From: DATBLE01 sp038248655
Lineage (GTDB): Bacteria > Actinomycetota > Thermoleophilia > Gaiellales > Gaiellaceae
Direction of reading: 5' to 3'
NCBI GenBank assembly: GCA_038248655.1
Contig: JBBRXG010000037.1
Coordinates: forward strand, 1-24,052
DNA: 24,052 bases
The notes below the pieces were generated by a model. That model was given only the letters and a program-made list of their open reading frames with translations, was not told the origin of the DNA and searched no databases. This document shows positions 14,204-21,892 of this stretch, piece after piece (within the stretch, counting starts at the first letter, position 1; each line of letters begins with the position of its first letter). The translations under genes were made by a program, and so were the position numbers.

Positions 14204-14605
14204 GTGCGCCGGATCGAGATCAGGACGGAGCGTAAGACGCAGCTCATCGACATCACAGAGCGCGTCGAGGCGGCGCTCGAGGGCTCGAACGGCGCGGCGG
14301 CGGCGCTCGTCTACGTGCCGCACACGACCGCCGGCGTGACGATCAACGAGGGCGCCGACCCCCTGGTCGCCCGCGACCTCAAGGCGGCCCTGCAGAAGAT
14401 CGTCGACGACGGCTGGCCGTGGCAGCACGTCGAGGATCCGGACGGCCCGAACGCGCCCTCCCACGTGCGCGGCTCGCTGATCGGCCCGCAGGTGCTCGTC
14501 CCGATCGACGCGGGCAAGCTCGGTCTCGGCCGCTGGCAGGGGATCTTCTTCTGCGAGTTCGACGGGCCGCGTGAGCGGAACGTCGTCGTTACCCCGCTGG
14601 CCTGA
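14204..14605 (+). CDS. yjbQ: YjbQ family protein (UPF0047, secondary thiamine-phosphate synthase)
   Basis: A 133-residue cytosolic protein with the family signature VYVPHTTAGVTINEGADP (residues 37-54), the DGWPWQHVEDPDG and APSHVRGSLIGPQV segments, and LGRWQGIFFCEFDGPRERN near the end. YjbQ proteins form small trimers and can make thiamine phosphate as a side activity; their main role is not settled. GTG 14204 starts the frame with RRIEIRTERKTQL, and a -10 box lies 7 nt upstream, which argues for a leaderless mRNA. The longer open frame upstream lies over the peptidase gene and is not coding. Confidence 0.93.
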   Translation: MRRIEIRTERKTQLIDITERVEAALEGSNGAAAALVYVPHTTAGVTINEGADPLVARDLKAALQKIVDDGWPWQHVEDPDGPNAPSHVRGSLIGPQVLVPIDAGKLGLGRWQGIFFCEFDGPRERNVVVTPLA

Positions 14606-14666
14606 CGCTGTCGGTCGCATCGGTGTCGCAGCGGTGCCGTCTGGCGAGCCCGTAGGCTCAGGAGAG

Positions 14667-16028
14667 ATGGCTGCGCCGGTCGCACGGGGAGACGAGCTCG
14701 AGCTGATGGTCGACTCGCTCGCCTACGGCGGGAACGGGGTCGCGCGGCTGAACGGGTTCGTCGTCTTCGTCCGGCGGGGACTCCCCGGCGACACGGTTCG
14801 CGCCGAGGTGACGAAGGTGAAGCGCGGCTACGCGGAGGCGCTCGCGACCGAGGTGCTCGCGCCCGGGCCCAACCGGATCGAGGCTCCGTGCACCCACTAC
14901 CCCGCCTGCGGCGGCTGCCGCTTCCAGGATCTCGCCTACGAGGCGCAGATCGCCGCGAAGCACGACCAGGTGCGAGACGCGCTCGTCAGGCTGGGTCGGG
15001 TTGCCGACCCGCCAATCGAGCCGATCGTGCCGGCCGAATCGGTCTTCCACTACCGCAACAAGCTCGAGTACTCGTTCGCCGATACGTCGAGGGGCGCTGC
15101 GCTCGGTTTCCACCGGGCCGGCCGCTGGGACGAGGTGCTCGAGGTCGAGCGGTGCTGGCTGACGACCGACCTCGGCAACGCGATCCGCGACACGGTCCGC
15201 GAGTGGGCGCAGGAGGAGGGACTTCCCGCGTTCGACCAGCGGACGCAGACGGGATACCTCCGCCACCTCGTCGTTCGCGAGGGGCGCAACACCGGGCAGG
15301 CGCTCGTCCAGCTCGTCACCGCGCCCGGCGACCTGCAGGGGGCCGACCGCTTCGTCGCCGCGCTGCGCGCGTTTCCCGAGGTGCGCTCGATCCACTGGGC
15401 GGTGAACGACTCGCCGGCCGAGGTGACCAACCTGCCCACGAACCTGCTCTGGGGGGAAGAGGGGATCGAGGAGGAGGTCTGCGGGCTCCGCTTCCGGGTG
15501 CGGCCGAACGCGTTTCTCCAGACCAACACGGCGATGGCCGAGCGCCTGTACGGGGTTGCGATCGAGTACGCGGGGCTGACCGGGGCCGAGACCGTCTACG
15601 ACCTCTACTGCGGGATCGGGACGATCGCCCTGGCGATGGCGTCGCGGGCGCTGACGGTGTGGGGCGTGGAGGCGAACGAGGAGTCAGTTGCCTGCGCGAT
15701 CGAGAACGCCGGGCTGAACGGGATCACGAATGCGGCGTTCTTCGCCGGAGAGGTCGGGCGCTCGCTCGAGGATCTGCGCGAGCGGGCTGGCGCCCCGGAC
15801 GTGGTCGTCGTCGACCCGCCCCGTGCTGGCCTCTCGGGGAAGGCGCTGCGCGGTCTGGCCCGGCTCGAGGCGCCGAGGATCGTCTACGTGTCGTGCAACC
15901 CGACGACGCTCGCCGCCAACGTCAAGGACCTCGCTGCCGACTGGGGCTACACGCTCCGGCGCGTCTGTCCGGTCGACATGTTCCCGCACACGCCGCACAT
16001 CGAATCGGTCGCCCTGCTCGAGCGATGA
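14667..16028 (+). CDS. rlmD: TrmA/RlmD-family (uracil-5)-methyltransferase
   Basis: Methylates C5 of uridine in rRNA (or tRNA) with S-adenosylmethionine. The 453-residue protein has a TRAM domain (7-65, LMVDSLAYGGNGVARLNG), an iron-sulfur set with Cys75, Cys81 and Cys84 (CTHYPACGGCRFQ) plus a later Cys (ERCW), and a Rossmann methyltransferase domain with YDLYCGIGTIALAM, DVVVVDPPRAGL and the nucleophile region YVSCNPTTLA. Whether the target is 23S rRNA U1939-type or another site cannot be told. ATG 14667 has GGAGAG directly upstream and TAGGCT 8 nt before it. Its TGA overlaps the next ATG (ATGA). Confidence 0.93.
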   Translation: MAAPVARGDELELMVDSLAYGGNGVARLNGFVVFVRRGLPGDTVRAEVTKVKRGYAEALATEVLAPGPNRIEAPCTHYPACGGCRFQDLAYEAQIAAKHDQVRDALVRLGRVADPPIEPIVPAESVFHYRNKLEYSFADTSRGAALGFHRAGRWDEVLEVERCWLTTDLGNAIRDTVREWAQEEGLPAFDQRTQTGYLRHLVVREGRNTGQALVQLVTAPGDLQGADRFVAALRAFPEVRSIHWAVNDSPAEVTNLPTNLLWGEEGIEEEVCGLRFRVRPNAFLQTNTAMAERLYGVAIEYAGLTGAETVYDLYCGIGTIALAMASRALTVWGVEANEESVACAIENAGLNGITNAAFFAGEVGRSLEDLRERAGAPDVVVVDPPRAGLSGKALRGLARLEAPRIVYVSCNPTTLAANVKDLAADWGYTLRRVCPVDMFPHTPHIESVALLER

Positions 16029-16961
16029 GGCTCTGCCTGATGGTCGAGGGCCAGGAGGGCGTCTCCTGGGAGCAGTGGGTGGCCCTCGCCCGCACCTGCG
16101 AAGAAACGGGAATCGAGGGCCTGTTTCGCTCGGACCACTACCGGTCGGTGTTCGACGTCGACGGCCGTGGCTCGCTCGACGCCTGGGCGACGCTCGCCGG
16201 ACTCGCGGCCGCCACCGAGCGGATCCGGCTCGGGACGATGGTCTCGCCTGCCACCTTTCGTCGACCGTCGATCCTCGCCCGGATGGTCGCGACCGTCGAT
16301 CACATCTCGGGCGGCCGGGTCGAGCTCGGGCTCGGCGCAGGCTGGAACGCAGGCGAGCACGAGGCGTTCGGCTTCCCCTTCCCCGAGCTCGGTGAGCGGA
16401 TGGAGATCCTCGAGGCCGAGCTCGAGATCGTCCACCGCCAGTGGACGGAGGAGGAGTTCTCGTTCGAGGGCTCCCACCACCGCTTGCTGCGCTGCCGCGC
16501 GGAGCCGAAGCCGCTCCAAGAGCCGCATCCGCCACTGATCATGGGCGGCGCCGCCGGCCCGCGCGCCGCCCGGCTCGCGGCGCGCTGGGCTGATGAGTAC
16601 AACACGACGTTCGCCACCGTCGACGACTGCCGCGAACGCCGGGCGCGGGTCGTCGACGCGTGCGCCGTCGAGGGCCGCGAGCCGATCGTCTTCTCTCTGA
16701 TGATCGCGTGCTGCGTCGGTCGGGATGCGCGCGAGACGCTCGGCCGTGCGCGCCGCCGGATCGAGCGCGCCGGCGGGAGTGACGATCCGGCCGCTCTGCT
16801 CGCCCGGGAAGACCATCTCGTCGGCACCGTGGACGAGGTGGTCGCGCGGCTCCGGGCCTACGGGGGCCGGTGTGGAGCGCGTCTTCCTCCAGCATCTCGA
16901 CCACGCCGACCTGGACATGGTGCGGCTGATCGGCGACGAGATCGTTCCCGCGGTCGGGTGA
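16025..16961 (+). CDS. LLM class F420-dependent oxidoreductase, apparent +1 frameshift
   Basis: A luciferase-like (LLM) flavin/F420 oxidoreductase: starts RLCLMVEGQEGVSWEQWVAL, has LGTMVSPATFRRPSILARM and ISGGRVELGLGAGWNAGEHE, the typical core of this family, and ends in the pattern VARLRAYG-x-G-VERVFLQ. The end lies in a different frame after the GGGGG at 16862-16866: removing one G restores AYGAGVERVFLQHLDHADLD and a stop at 16959-16961. As written, the frame runs to 16987 with an unrelated tail. Either a one-base sequence error or a recent mutation is present. The ATG overlaps the methyltransferase stop as ATGA, so it is translationally coupled. The substrate is unknown. Confidence 0.85.
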
Positions 16962-17030
16962 TTGCGCCGCTCTCCGGGCTGATCTAGGGTCGAGGCGCAC
17001 GCCAGACCGGAATCCCTCGAAGGAGACGCA

Positions 17031-17612
17031 ATGCACCGGAAGTCATCACTCGTCCTCTGTCTCGCGCTCGCGGCTGCCCTCGGGCTCGTCGCGGCCGGCT
17101 GCGGAGGCGGGAGCAAGTCCGCGGCGACGACGAAGGCCGCGACAACCGAAGCGGCGACGACGACGGCGGCCGCAGGAGCGACGACCCACGAGACGACGAC
17201 GGAAGCGATGACCCACGAGACGACGACGGAAGCGATGACCCACGAGACGACGACGGCGGCGGCGGGGTCGAGCCTCGGCAGCCTCGCGGGGAAGTGCAAG
17301 GGGCTGTCCGACCTGGGCCGGAAGTTCTCGTCCGCGTTCACGGGCGCTGCGAACGGAAAGGACCTGAAGAAGGAGGCGTCGCTCCTCCACGAGTTCGCCG
17401 AGCAGACCCCGTCGGAGATCAGACCCGACTTCAGGGTCGTCGCCGACTACTTCTCGAAGATCGCCGACGTCACGGGCAACCTGAAGACGGGCCAGACCCC
17501 CGATCCGCAGACTCTGGCCAAGCTCCAGAAGCTCAGCACCGAGATCGACCAGACGAAGCTGACCGCGGCGTCGCAGCACATCACCGCCTGGGTGACGAAA
17601 AACTGCCGTTAG
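17031..17612 (+). CDS. Lipoprotein with Thr/His repeats
   Basis: A 193-residue precursor. The signal peptide ends at a lipobox VAAGC (Cys24). Then a Thr/Ala-rich linker contains the repeat THETTTEAM (about three copies, from a 27-bp DNA repeat). The C-terminal domain (about 80-193) is helical with two Cys (GKCKGL and KNCR), perhaps forming a disulfide. AAGGAG lies 5 nt before ATG 17031. The domain family is not recognised. It is a free-standing gene with a terminator hairpin after it. The linker resembles that of the cupredoxin-like lipoprotein but the domain is different. Confidence 0.85.
   Translation: MHRKSSLVLCLALAAALGLVAAGCGGGSKSAATTKAATTEAATTTAAAGATTHETTTEAMTHETTTEAMTHETTTAAAGSSLGSLAGKCKGLSDLGRKFSSAFTGAANGKDLKKEASLLHEFAEQTPSEIRPDFRVVADYFSKIADVTGNLKTGQTPDPQTLAKLQKLSTEIDQTKLTAASQHITAWVTKNCR
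17184..17256 (+). repeat. 27-bp tandem repeat inside the lipoprotein gene
   Basis: Two perfect 27-bp units (17184-17210 and 17211-17237) and a third partial unit (17238-17256) encode THETTTEAM. The copies are identical at DNA level, so the array is recent or kept homogeneous and may vary in copy number between strains. It changes only the length of the flexible linker. Confidence 0.85.
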
Positions 17613-17628
17613 CAGTCGCGGCTCGGAC

Positions 17629-17659
17629 GCGGGGACGGCCCTCTACCGGCCGTTCCCGC
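17629..17659. terminator. Bidirectional terminator hairpin
   Basis: GCGGGGACGGCC (17629-17640) pairs with GGCCGTTCCCGC (17648-17659) around a 7-nt loop, 12 bp with one G-T pair. It lies between the convergent ends of the lipoprotein gene (17612) and the presenilin-like gene (stop at 17643), and its right arm covers the last codons of the latter. Confidence 0.6.
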
Positions 17660-18374
17660 GCCGCTCCGAGACCTTCCTCCAGATCAGATCGGCGTTCGGC
17701 ACGAGAAAGCCGAGCGAGACTGCAGGGAGCGCCGGCAGGCCGTCGACGTCGGTCAACTCCGCGAGCGCGACCGTCGCCCCCAGCAGCGCGACCATTGCCA
17801 GCCAGGTCCAGCCCGGGCGCAGCCGGTAGCGGCGCGTGGCCGCGAGAAAGAGCGCGAAGAAGAGCTGGTCGGGGAGGCCGAGCCGCGCGGTCTCGCCTCC
17901 CGGGAGGGGGAATCCGAACGAGAGGTGCGTGAACACGTGTGGGTGCTTGTCGACGATCTCGCCCGTCGGCCCACGGAAGACCGAGTAGGCGTCCACCCAC
18001 GGGATCACCAGCGCGACGACCACGAGCAGGATCAACTCGTCGAGGAGGCCGAGGAACCAGAAGGCGAAGAGGGTCACCGCGGCGAGCTTCGCGAAGTTCC
18101 CGAGCACCCTCAGGTCGCCGAGCTCGGCCAGGAGCGCGATCACGGCGAGCGCCAGCGCGAGCGGGAGCAGCCCGCGCGCGCTCGCCAGAGGCAGCACCAG
18201 CAGGTCGAGCAGGAAGACGGCCGGGATCAGGCCGAGGGCGAGCAGCGCCACGTCCCACCAGGTCGGAAGCCGGGGGATCGCCTCGACCGCGTAGTAGTAC
18301 GCGACCAGGGACGCGGCCAGCGCGACGAACGCGAGCGCGCGCGGTCCCCCTAGTACGGAGGCAGCTCTGCCCAC
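17643..18374 (-). CDS. Presenilin-like polytopic membrane protein (putative aspartyl protease)
   Basis: A 243-residue protein with about seven to nine membrane segments. Three motifs occur in the order and spacing of the presenilin/SPP clan. WVDAYSVFRG (Asp128) matches the YD-x-x-SV motif in one membrane helix. LGLPDQLFFALFL (Asp169) matches GLGD, with Pro replacing the second Gly. LPALP (213-217) matches PAL. A hydrophilic loop (135-160) lies between the two Asp helices. I infer an intramembrane aspartyl protease, unproven because GLGD is altered. GTG 18374 is the start, overlapping the glycosylase gene by 25 nt; no better start lies downstream before the first span. It belongs to the GT-PHP operon. 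Confidence 0.7.
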   Translation of the reverse strand: MGRAASVLGGPRALAFVALAASLVAYYYAVEAIPRLPTWWDVALLALGLIPAVFLLDLLVLPLASARGLLPLALALAVIALLAELGDLRVLGNFAKLAAVTLFAFWFLGLLDELILLVVVALVIPWVDAYSVFRGPTGEIVDKHPHVFTHLSFGFPLPGGETARLGLPDQLFFALFLAATRRYRLRPGWTWLAMVALLGATVALAELTDVDGLPALPAVSLGFLVPNADLIWRKVSERRGNGR

Positions 18375-18940
18375 CAGGAGCCGAGCACCTTGAACGCGTT
18401 CCAGAACGCTGTCTTGGCCGGCGCCTCGTCGAGCGACGCATCGATGTCCGGGACGACGAGCGCCTGGACGGTCGGCGTGAACTGCTGGAGCTCCCCGAGC
18501 GTCGCCTCGACGGGCCGGGAGAGCGGAAAGGCGACGTCGTTGAGGAACGTGCGAGCGTCCTCGCCGAGCGCGACGATCAGCTTCGGCTGGACGATGTGCA
18601 GCTCGCAGGTGAGCCACCCCCGCGACTCGGCGTCGGCTGCGCCCTCCGTGAGCTTGACGCAGTTCGTCCCGTAGACGGCCATCGGGTCGACCCGGAGCCG
18701 CTGCAGAGACTTGAGCACGGCCTGTCCGGCCCGCCCGTAGAAGGCGACTCCCTCCTGCGCCTCGGACGCCTGGGGGCGGTGCTTGAGCAGGAAGATGTCG
18801 GCGAGCGGATGGCCGGAACCGAGGACGGGAACCGCGGCGCCTCCTGCTGCGCGCACGATCTCGTCTCCGAGCTCGTTGATCTCGGATATCGCCTTCTTCA
18901 GGTACTTCTCGTGGATCTCGTCAGTCGGCACGGCGGTCAC
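18350..18940 (-). CDS. Divergent uracil-DNA glycosylase superfamily protein
   Basis: A 196-residue protein resembling family 4 uracil-DNA glycosylases in the GVAFYGRAGQAVL (64-76) segment (family G-x-P-F-V-G-x-A-G) and in VYGTNCVKL and QPKLIVALGEDA. It differs in key points: the GEAPG motif is not recognisable (KHRPQASEAQEG), the C-terminal His motif is replaced by VVPDIDASLDE, and only two Cys remain (94, 112), so the 4Fe-4S cluster of family 4 is unlikely. It may be catalytically altered or bind another nucleotide. GTG 18940 is the first in-frame start after AGAGGAGAAGA. It overlaps the presenilin-like gene by 25 nt and starts 23 nt after GT-PHP. Confidence 0.75.
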   Translation of the reverse strand: MTAVPTDEIHEKYLKKAISEINELGDEIVRAAGGAAVPVLGSGHPLADIFLLKHRPQASEAQEGVAFYGRAGQAVLKSLQRLRVDPMAVYGTNCVKLTEGAADAESRGWLTCELHIVQPKLIVALGEDARTFLNDVAFPLSRPVEATLGELQQFTPTVQALVVPDIDASLDEAPAKTAFWNAFKVLGSWWAELPPY

Positions 18941-18963
18941 TGGGGCACCAACACTCTTCTCCT

Positions 18964-20688
18964 CTAGCGGACCCTTTCCTTGGCCTGGGCCGCCCACTTC
19001 AGGGCCTGCTGGGCGAGCAGCGACTTCGGCCGGCGCAGGATCTCCGCACCGCGCAGACTGACCAGGAACTCCTCCGGCCCGTCGAAAGCGCGCATCCGGA
19101 CCGCGCCGGTGCCGACGCCGAGGAGCACGTGCGCGTCGGAGCCGGCGCCCATCGTCAGGTCGTACTTGCGGGCGAAGCGGAGCGCCTCGTCGTTGAAGGT
19201 CTCCCGCAGGAGGCGCGCGTTGTAGACCTCGAAGACGTCGATGTCGGCAAGGTGCCGGTGCAGCGTCCGGGCGTCCGGGACCGCGTGCCGCCGGTCGAAG
19301 GGGTGGGGGAGGTAGACGAGCCCGTCCTGCGCCCGGATCGCAGCGATCGTCTCGGCGAACGAAAGCCCGCGCGGGATCTCCTCGCTCAGGAACAGGCCGA
19401 TCACCTCACCCTGGCCGTCCGTCTTCACCTCCTCGCCGGGGATGACGGCCAGCGGTCGTCCGCGGGCGAGCTCGACCGCCTCTTGCGCGCCCCCGAGGCG
19501 GTTGTGGTCTGTGACCGCGATCGCCCCGAGCCCGATCGTCTCCGCATGGTCCAGCAGCTCGTCCACCTGGATCGAGCAGTCGTGCGACCACGACGTGTGC
19601 ATGTGCAGGTCGCAGGTGATCCACGGGCGCCCCTCGAGCGGGTCGCCGTCGTGGCGCGCCCGGCGCCGGCGCGTGAGCGCGCGGTAGAGCCCGTCGAGGT
19701 CGGCTGCCACTGCGGCATAGCTCTGCCCTTCCGCCCTGACGCGCGCGTCGGCGCCGAGCCGTCGGCGCAGGTCGGCGTTCTCGGCCAGCCTGGCGGCGGC
19801 GGCGGCGGCCAGCTCGGGCTGTGCATCGACGCCCGGTGGGTCCACCGCGGCGGCGCCGCAGGCGTCGGCCTCGAGCCGGAGGCCCTGGCTGCCCTCGATC
19901 GCCGGAACGTAGATCGCCGCCCCGCCGAGGATCGCCGCCCGGTCGGCGGCTCCGCGGCCGAGCCTCGAGTGGACGCGCGTCGCCAGTCGCCGTGGCACGT
20001 AGGGCCGGCCGGAGAGCGGCCGGGTGCGAAGGAGGCTGAGTTCCCACCCCGGAAGCTCGTCGAGCATCCGGATCACGCCGCGCGCCACCTGCCGCTCGAG
20101 CCCACGCCACTCGAGCACGATCAGCTGCTCCTTTCGACCGGGCCGGAAGATGTCCGTGTCGACTCCCGGCGAGACGATCCGGTAGTCGCCGGGGAAGCGT
20201 TCGCCGGCTGCCGCAGCCACCGTCGGTGAGGATGCAACGAGGGCGTCGATCCGTCCGAGCAGGCGCGCCCGCTGGGCCCTGCCCGGCGGGTAGCCGAGCC
20301 GCTCGGACGAGAAGAAGCTCGCGACCGAGATCCCGCGCGCGGCCCGGAGCGCCAGGTAGGAGAGGCTCGGGAGCCCCGGCTCGAAGCCGTGGACGACGTC
20401 GTAGGCGCCCCGGGCGAGCGCGATCGCCAGGTTCGCGCGCCACCCGACCGGAACGCCCATGGTGCTCCGGCGGGAGATCGGTACGGCCGGGCCGATCGCG
20501 ATCACCTCCGCGTCGGCGCCGCCGAGCAGCGACCGCCGGCCCGCGCGCAGATCGGCCGCCTTGCTGGACGGGGCGAGGACGGTGACGCGGTGGCCGAGAG
20601 CGCGCAGCTCCCTGGCCATACCCGCGACGTGGTCGTTGACCTCGTGCGTAACCGACCACGCGAACGGCGTCACGAGACACACCCTCAT
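18964..20688 (-). CDS. Glycosyltransferase (GT4) - PHP phosphoesterase fusion
   Basis: A 574-residue two-domain protein. Residues 1-335 are a GT-B, family 4 glycosyltransferase (HEVNDHVAGMARELRALGHR; E-x7-E motif at Glu265/Glu273 in EGSQGLRLEADACGA). Residues 357-550 form a PHP metal-dependent phosphoesterase domain with all expected ligands: HMH (362-364), HD (369-370), TDHN (393-396), GEE (418-420), HP (462-463), N490 and SDAH (517-520). The likely job is to glycosylate a phosphorylated acceptor and remove a phosphate, or to control a nucleotide-sugar; this is inference. ATG 20688 is 7 nt after TAACCT (20701-20696), so leaderless. Neighbours are ino1 and the UDG-like gene. Confidence 0.88.
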   Translation of the reverse strand: MRVCLVTPFAWSVTHEVNDHVAGMARELRALGHRVTVLAPSSKAADLRAGRRSLLGGADAEVIAIGPAVPISRRSTMGVPVGWRANLAIALARGAYDVVHGFEPGLPSLSYLALRAARGISVASFFSSERLGYPPGRAQRARLLGRIDALVASSPTVAAAAGERFPGDYRIVSPGVDTDIFRPGRKEQLIVLEWRGLERQVARGVIRMLDELPGWELSLLRTRPLSGRPYVPRRLATRVHSRLGRGAADRAAILGGAAIYVPAIEGSQGLRLEADACGAAAVDPPGVDAQPELAAAAAARLAENADLRRRLGADARVRAEGQSYAAVAADLDGLYRALTRRRRARHDGDPLEGRPWITCDLHMHTSWSHDCSIQVDELLDHAETIGLGAIAVTDHNRLGGAQEAVELARGRPLAVIPGEEVKTDGQGEVIGLFLSEEIPRGLSFAETIAAIRAQDGLVYLPHPFDRRHAVPDARTLHRHLADIDVFEVYNARLLRETFNDEALRFARKYDLTMGAGSDAHVLLGVGTGAVRMRAFDGPEEFLVSLRGAEILRRPKSLLAQQALKWAAQAKERVR

Positions 20689-20695
20689 CGGGGGG

Positions 20696-20701
20696 AGGTT
20701 A
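20696..20701 (-). promoter_or_regulatory. TANNNT -10 box of the GT-PHP gene
   Basis: On the minus strand TAACCT (20701-20696) is followed by seven bases (CCCCCCG) and ATG 20688. The stretch before the ATG has no purine-rich ribosome site, so a leaderless transcript starting at or near the ATG is expected. The 45 bp up to the ino1 stop (20747) also hold the 20707-20737 hairpin. Confidence 0.5.
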
Positions 20702-20706
20702 GTGGT

Positions 20707-20737
20707 GCAGGGACAGACCCGAGGGGTCTGTCCCTGC
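20707..20737. repeat. Perfect 14-bp palindromic repeat (GCAGGGACAGAC family), copy 1
   Basis: GCAGGGACAGACCC (20707-20720), loop GAG, GGGTCTGTCCCTGC (20724-20737). It sits 10 bp after the ino1 stop and before the GT-PHP start. Twelve bases of each arm recur exactly in the palindrome at 22417-22444. It can terminate ino1 transcription. Confidence 0.8.
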
Positions 20738-20746
20738 TTCGAGGCT

Positions 20747-21892
20747 CTACGCCTTCGCCGCGGCCTTGACCTTCGGCCGGGCGTGCTGCGCGATGAAGCG
20801 CTCGGTGTTCTCGCGCGCCTCGTCGTCGCGGATCTGCTTCGGCGGCGACTTCATCAGATACGAGCTCGGCGCCTCGAGCGCTCCTGCGACACCGTTGTTC
20901 AGCGCCAGCTTGGCGAGGCGGACCGCGTCGATCACGATCCCGGCAGAGTTCGGTGAGTCCCAGACCTCGAGCTTCAGCTCCAGGTTGAGGGGAACGTCGC
21001 CGAAGGCCTTGCCCTCCATGCGGATGTACGCCCACTTGCGATCGGTCAGCCACGGAACGTAATCCGACGGACCGACGTGGACGTTGCCGGGACCGAGGTC
21101 GTAGTCGAGCATCGAGGTGACCGCATTCGTCTTGGAGATCTTCTTCGACTCGAGGCGATCACGCTCCAGCATGTTCAGGAAGTCGGAGTTGCCGCCGACG
21201 TTCAGCTGCATCGTCCGGTCGAGGTGGATGCCGCGATCGCGGAACAGCGTCGTCAGGACGCGATGCGAGATCGTCGCGCCGACCTGCGACTTGATGTCGT
21301 CGCCGATGATCGGCACGCCGGCCTCCTCGAACCGGCGTTGCCAGTACGGCTCGCGGGCGATGAAGACGGGCATGCAGTTGACCATCGCGCAGCCAACGCT
21401 CAGGACCTGCTCCGTGTACCACTTGGTCGCCTCCTCGGAGCCGACCGGCAGGTAGTTGACGACGACGTCGGTCTTCGTCTCCCTGAGGATGCCGGCGACG
21501 TCGTCGGTCTCCCCGGGGGCTTTCTCGACGACCTGCGAGAGGTACTTGCCGATCCCGTCGTGGGTCATTCCGCGCGCGACCTCGATCCCGGTCTTCGGCA
21601 CGTCGCTGAACTTGATCGTGTCGTTCGGGTGCGCCCAGATCGCATCGGCGAGATCGACGCCGACCTTGCCCTTGACGACGTCGAAGGCGGCGACGAACTC
21701 GATGTCCCGGATGTGGTATCCGCCGAGGTCGACGTGCATCAGCCCCGGGACGAAGTCCTCCGGGTCGGCGTCCTTGTAGTACTCGATGCCCTGGAGCAGG
21801 GAGTTGGCGCAGTTGCCGACGCCGACGAGGGCGACGCGCACCGTGTCGCTCGAGGCGGCCTTCCCGTTCGTTCTTCCGTTCGTGGAAGCCAT
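20747..21892 (-). CDS. ino1: Inositol-3-phosphate synthase
   Basis: Converts glucose-6-phosphate to 1D-myo-inositol-3-phosphate with bound NAD+. The 381-residue enzyme has the Rossmann segment VALVGVGNCANSLLQGI, VNYLPVGSEEATKWY, PIIGDDIKSQVGATISHR, LNVGGNSDFLNM and SYLMKSPPKQI, all typical of actinobacterial Ino1. ATG 21892 has a strong ribosome site, AAAGGAAAGGAA, ending a few bases upstream, so this start is used. Yet no stop codon separates it from the double ribbon-helix-helix frame upstream: a 487-residue fusion from GTG 22210 is also encoded. The Ala/Lys-rich tail is dispensable in look. It supplies inositol phosphate for the CDP-alcohol transferase gene upstream. Confidence 0.95.
   Translation of the reverse strand: MASTNGRTNGKAASSDTVRVALVGVGNCANSLLQGIEYYKDADPEDFVPGLMHVDLGGYHIRDIEFVAAFDVVKGKVGVDLADAIWAHPNDTIKFSDVPKTGIEVARGMTHDGIGKYLSQVVEKAPGETDDVAGILRETKTDVVVNYLPVGSEEATKWYTEQVLSVGCAMVNCMPVFIAREPYWQRRFEEAGVPIIGDDIKSQVGATISHRVLTTLFRDRGIHLDRTMQLNVGGNSDFLNMLERDRLESKKISKTNAVTSMLDYDLGPGNVHVGPSDYVPWLTDRKWAYIRMEGKAFGDVPLNLELKLEVWDSPNSAGIVIDAVRLAKLALNNGVAGALEAPSSYLMKSPPKQIRDDEARENTERFIAQHARPKVKAAAKA

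Noticed and set aside
18964..20688. Naming the GT-PHP protein as MshA
   Set aside because: Only the GT4 fold is visible; mycothiol genes are not in the window and the PHP domain is extra, so a specific name is not justified.
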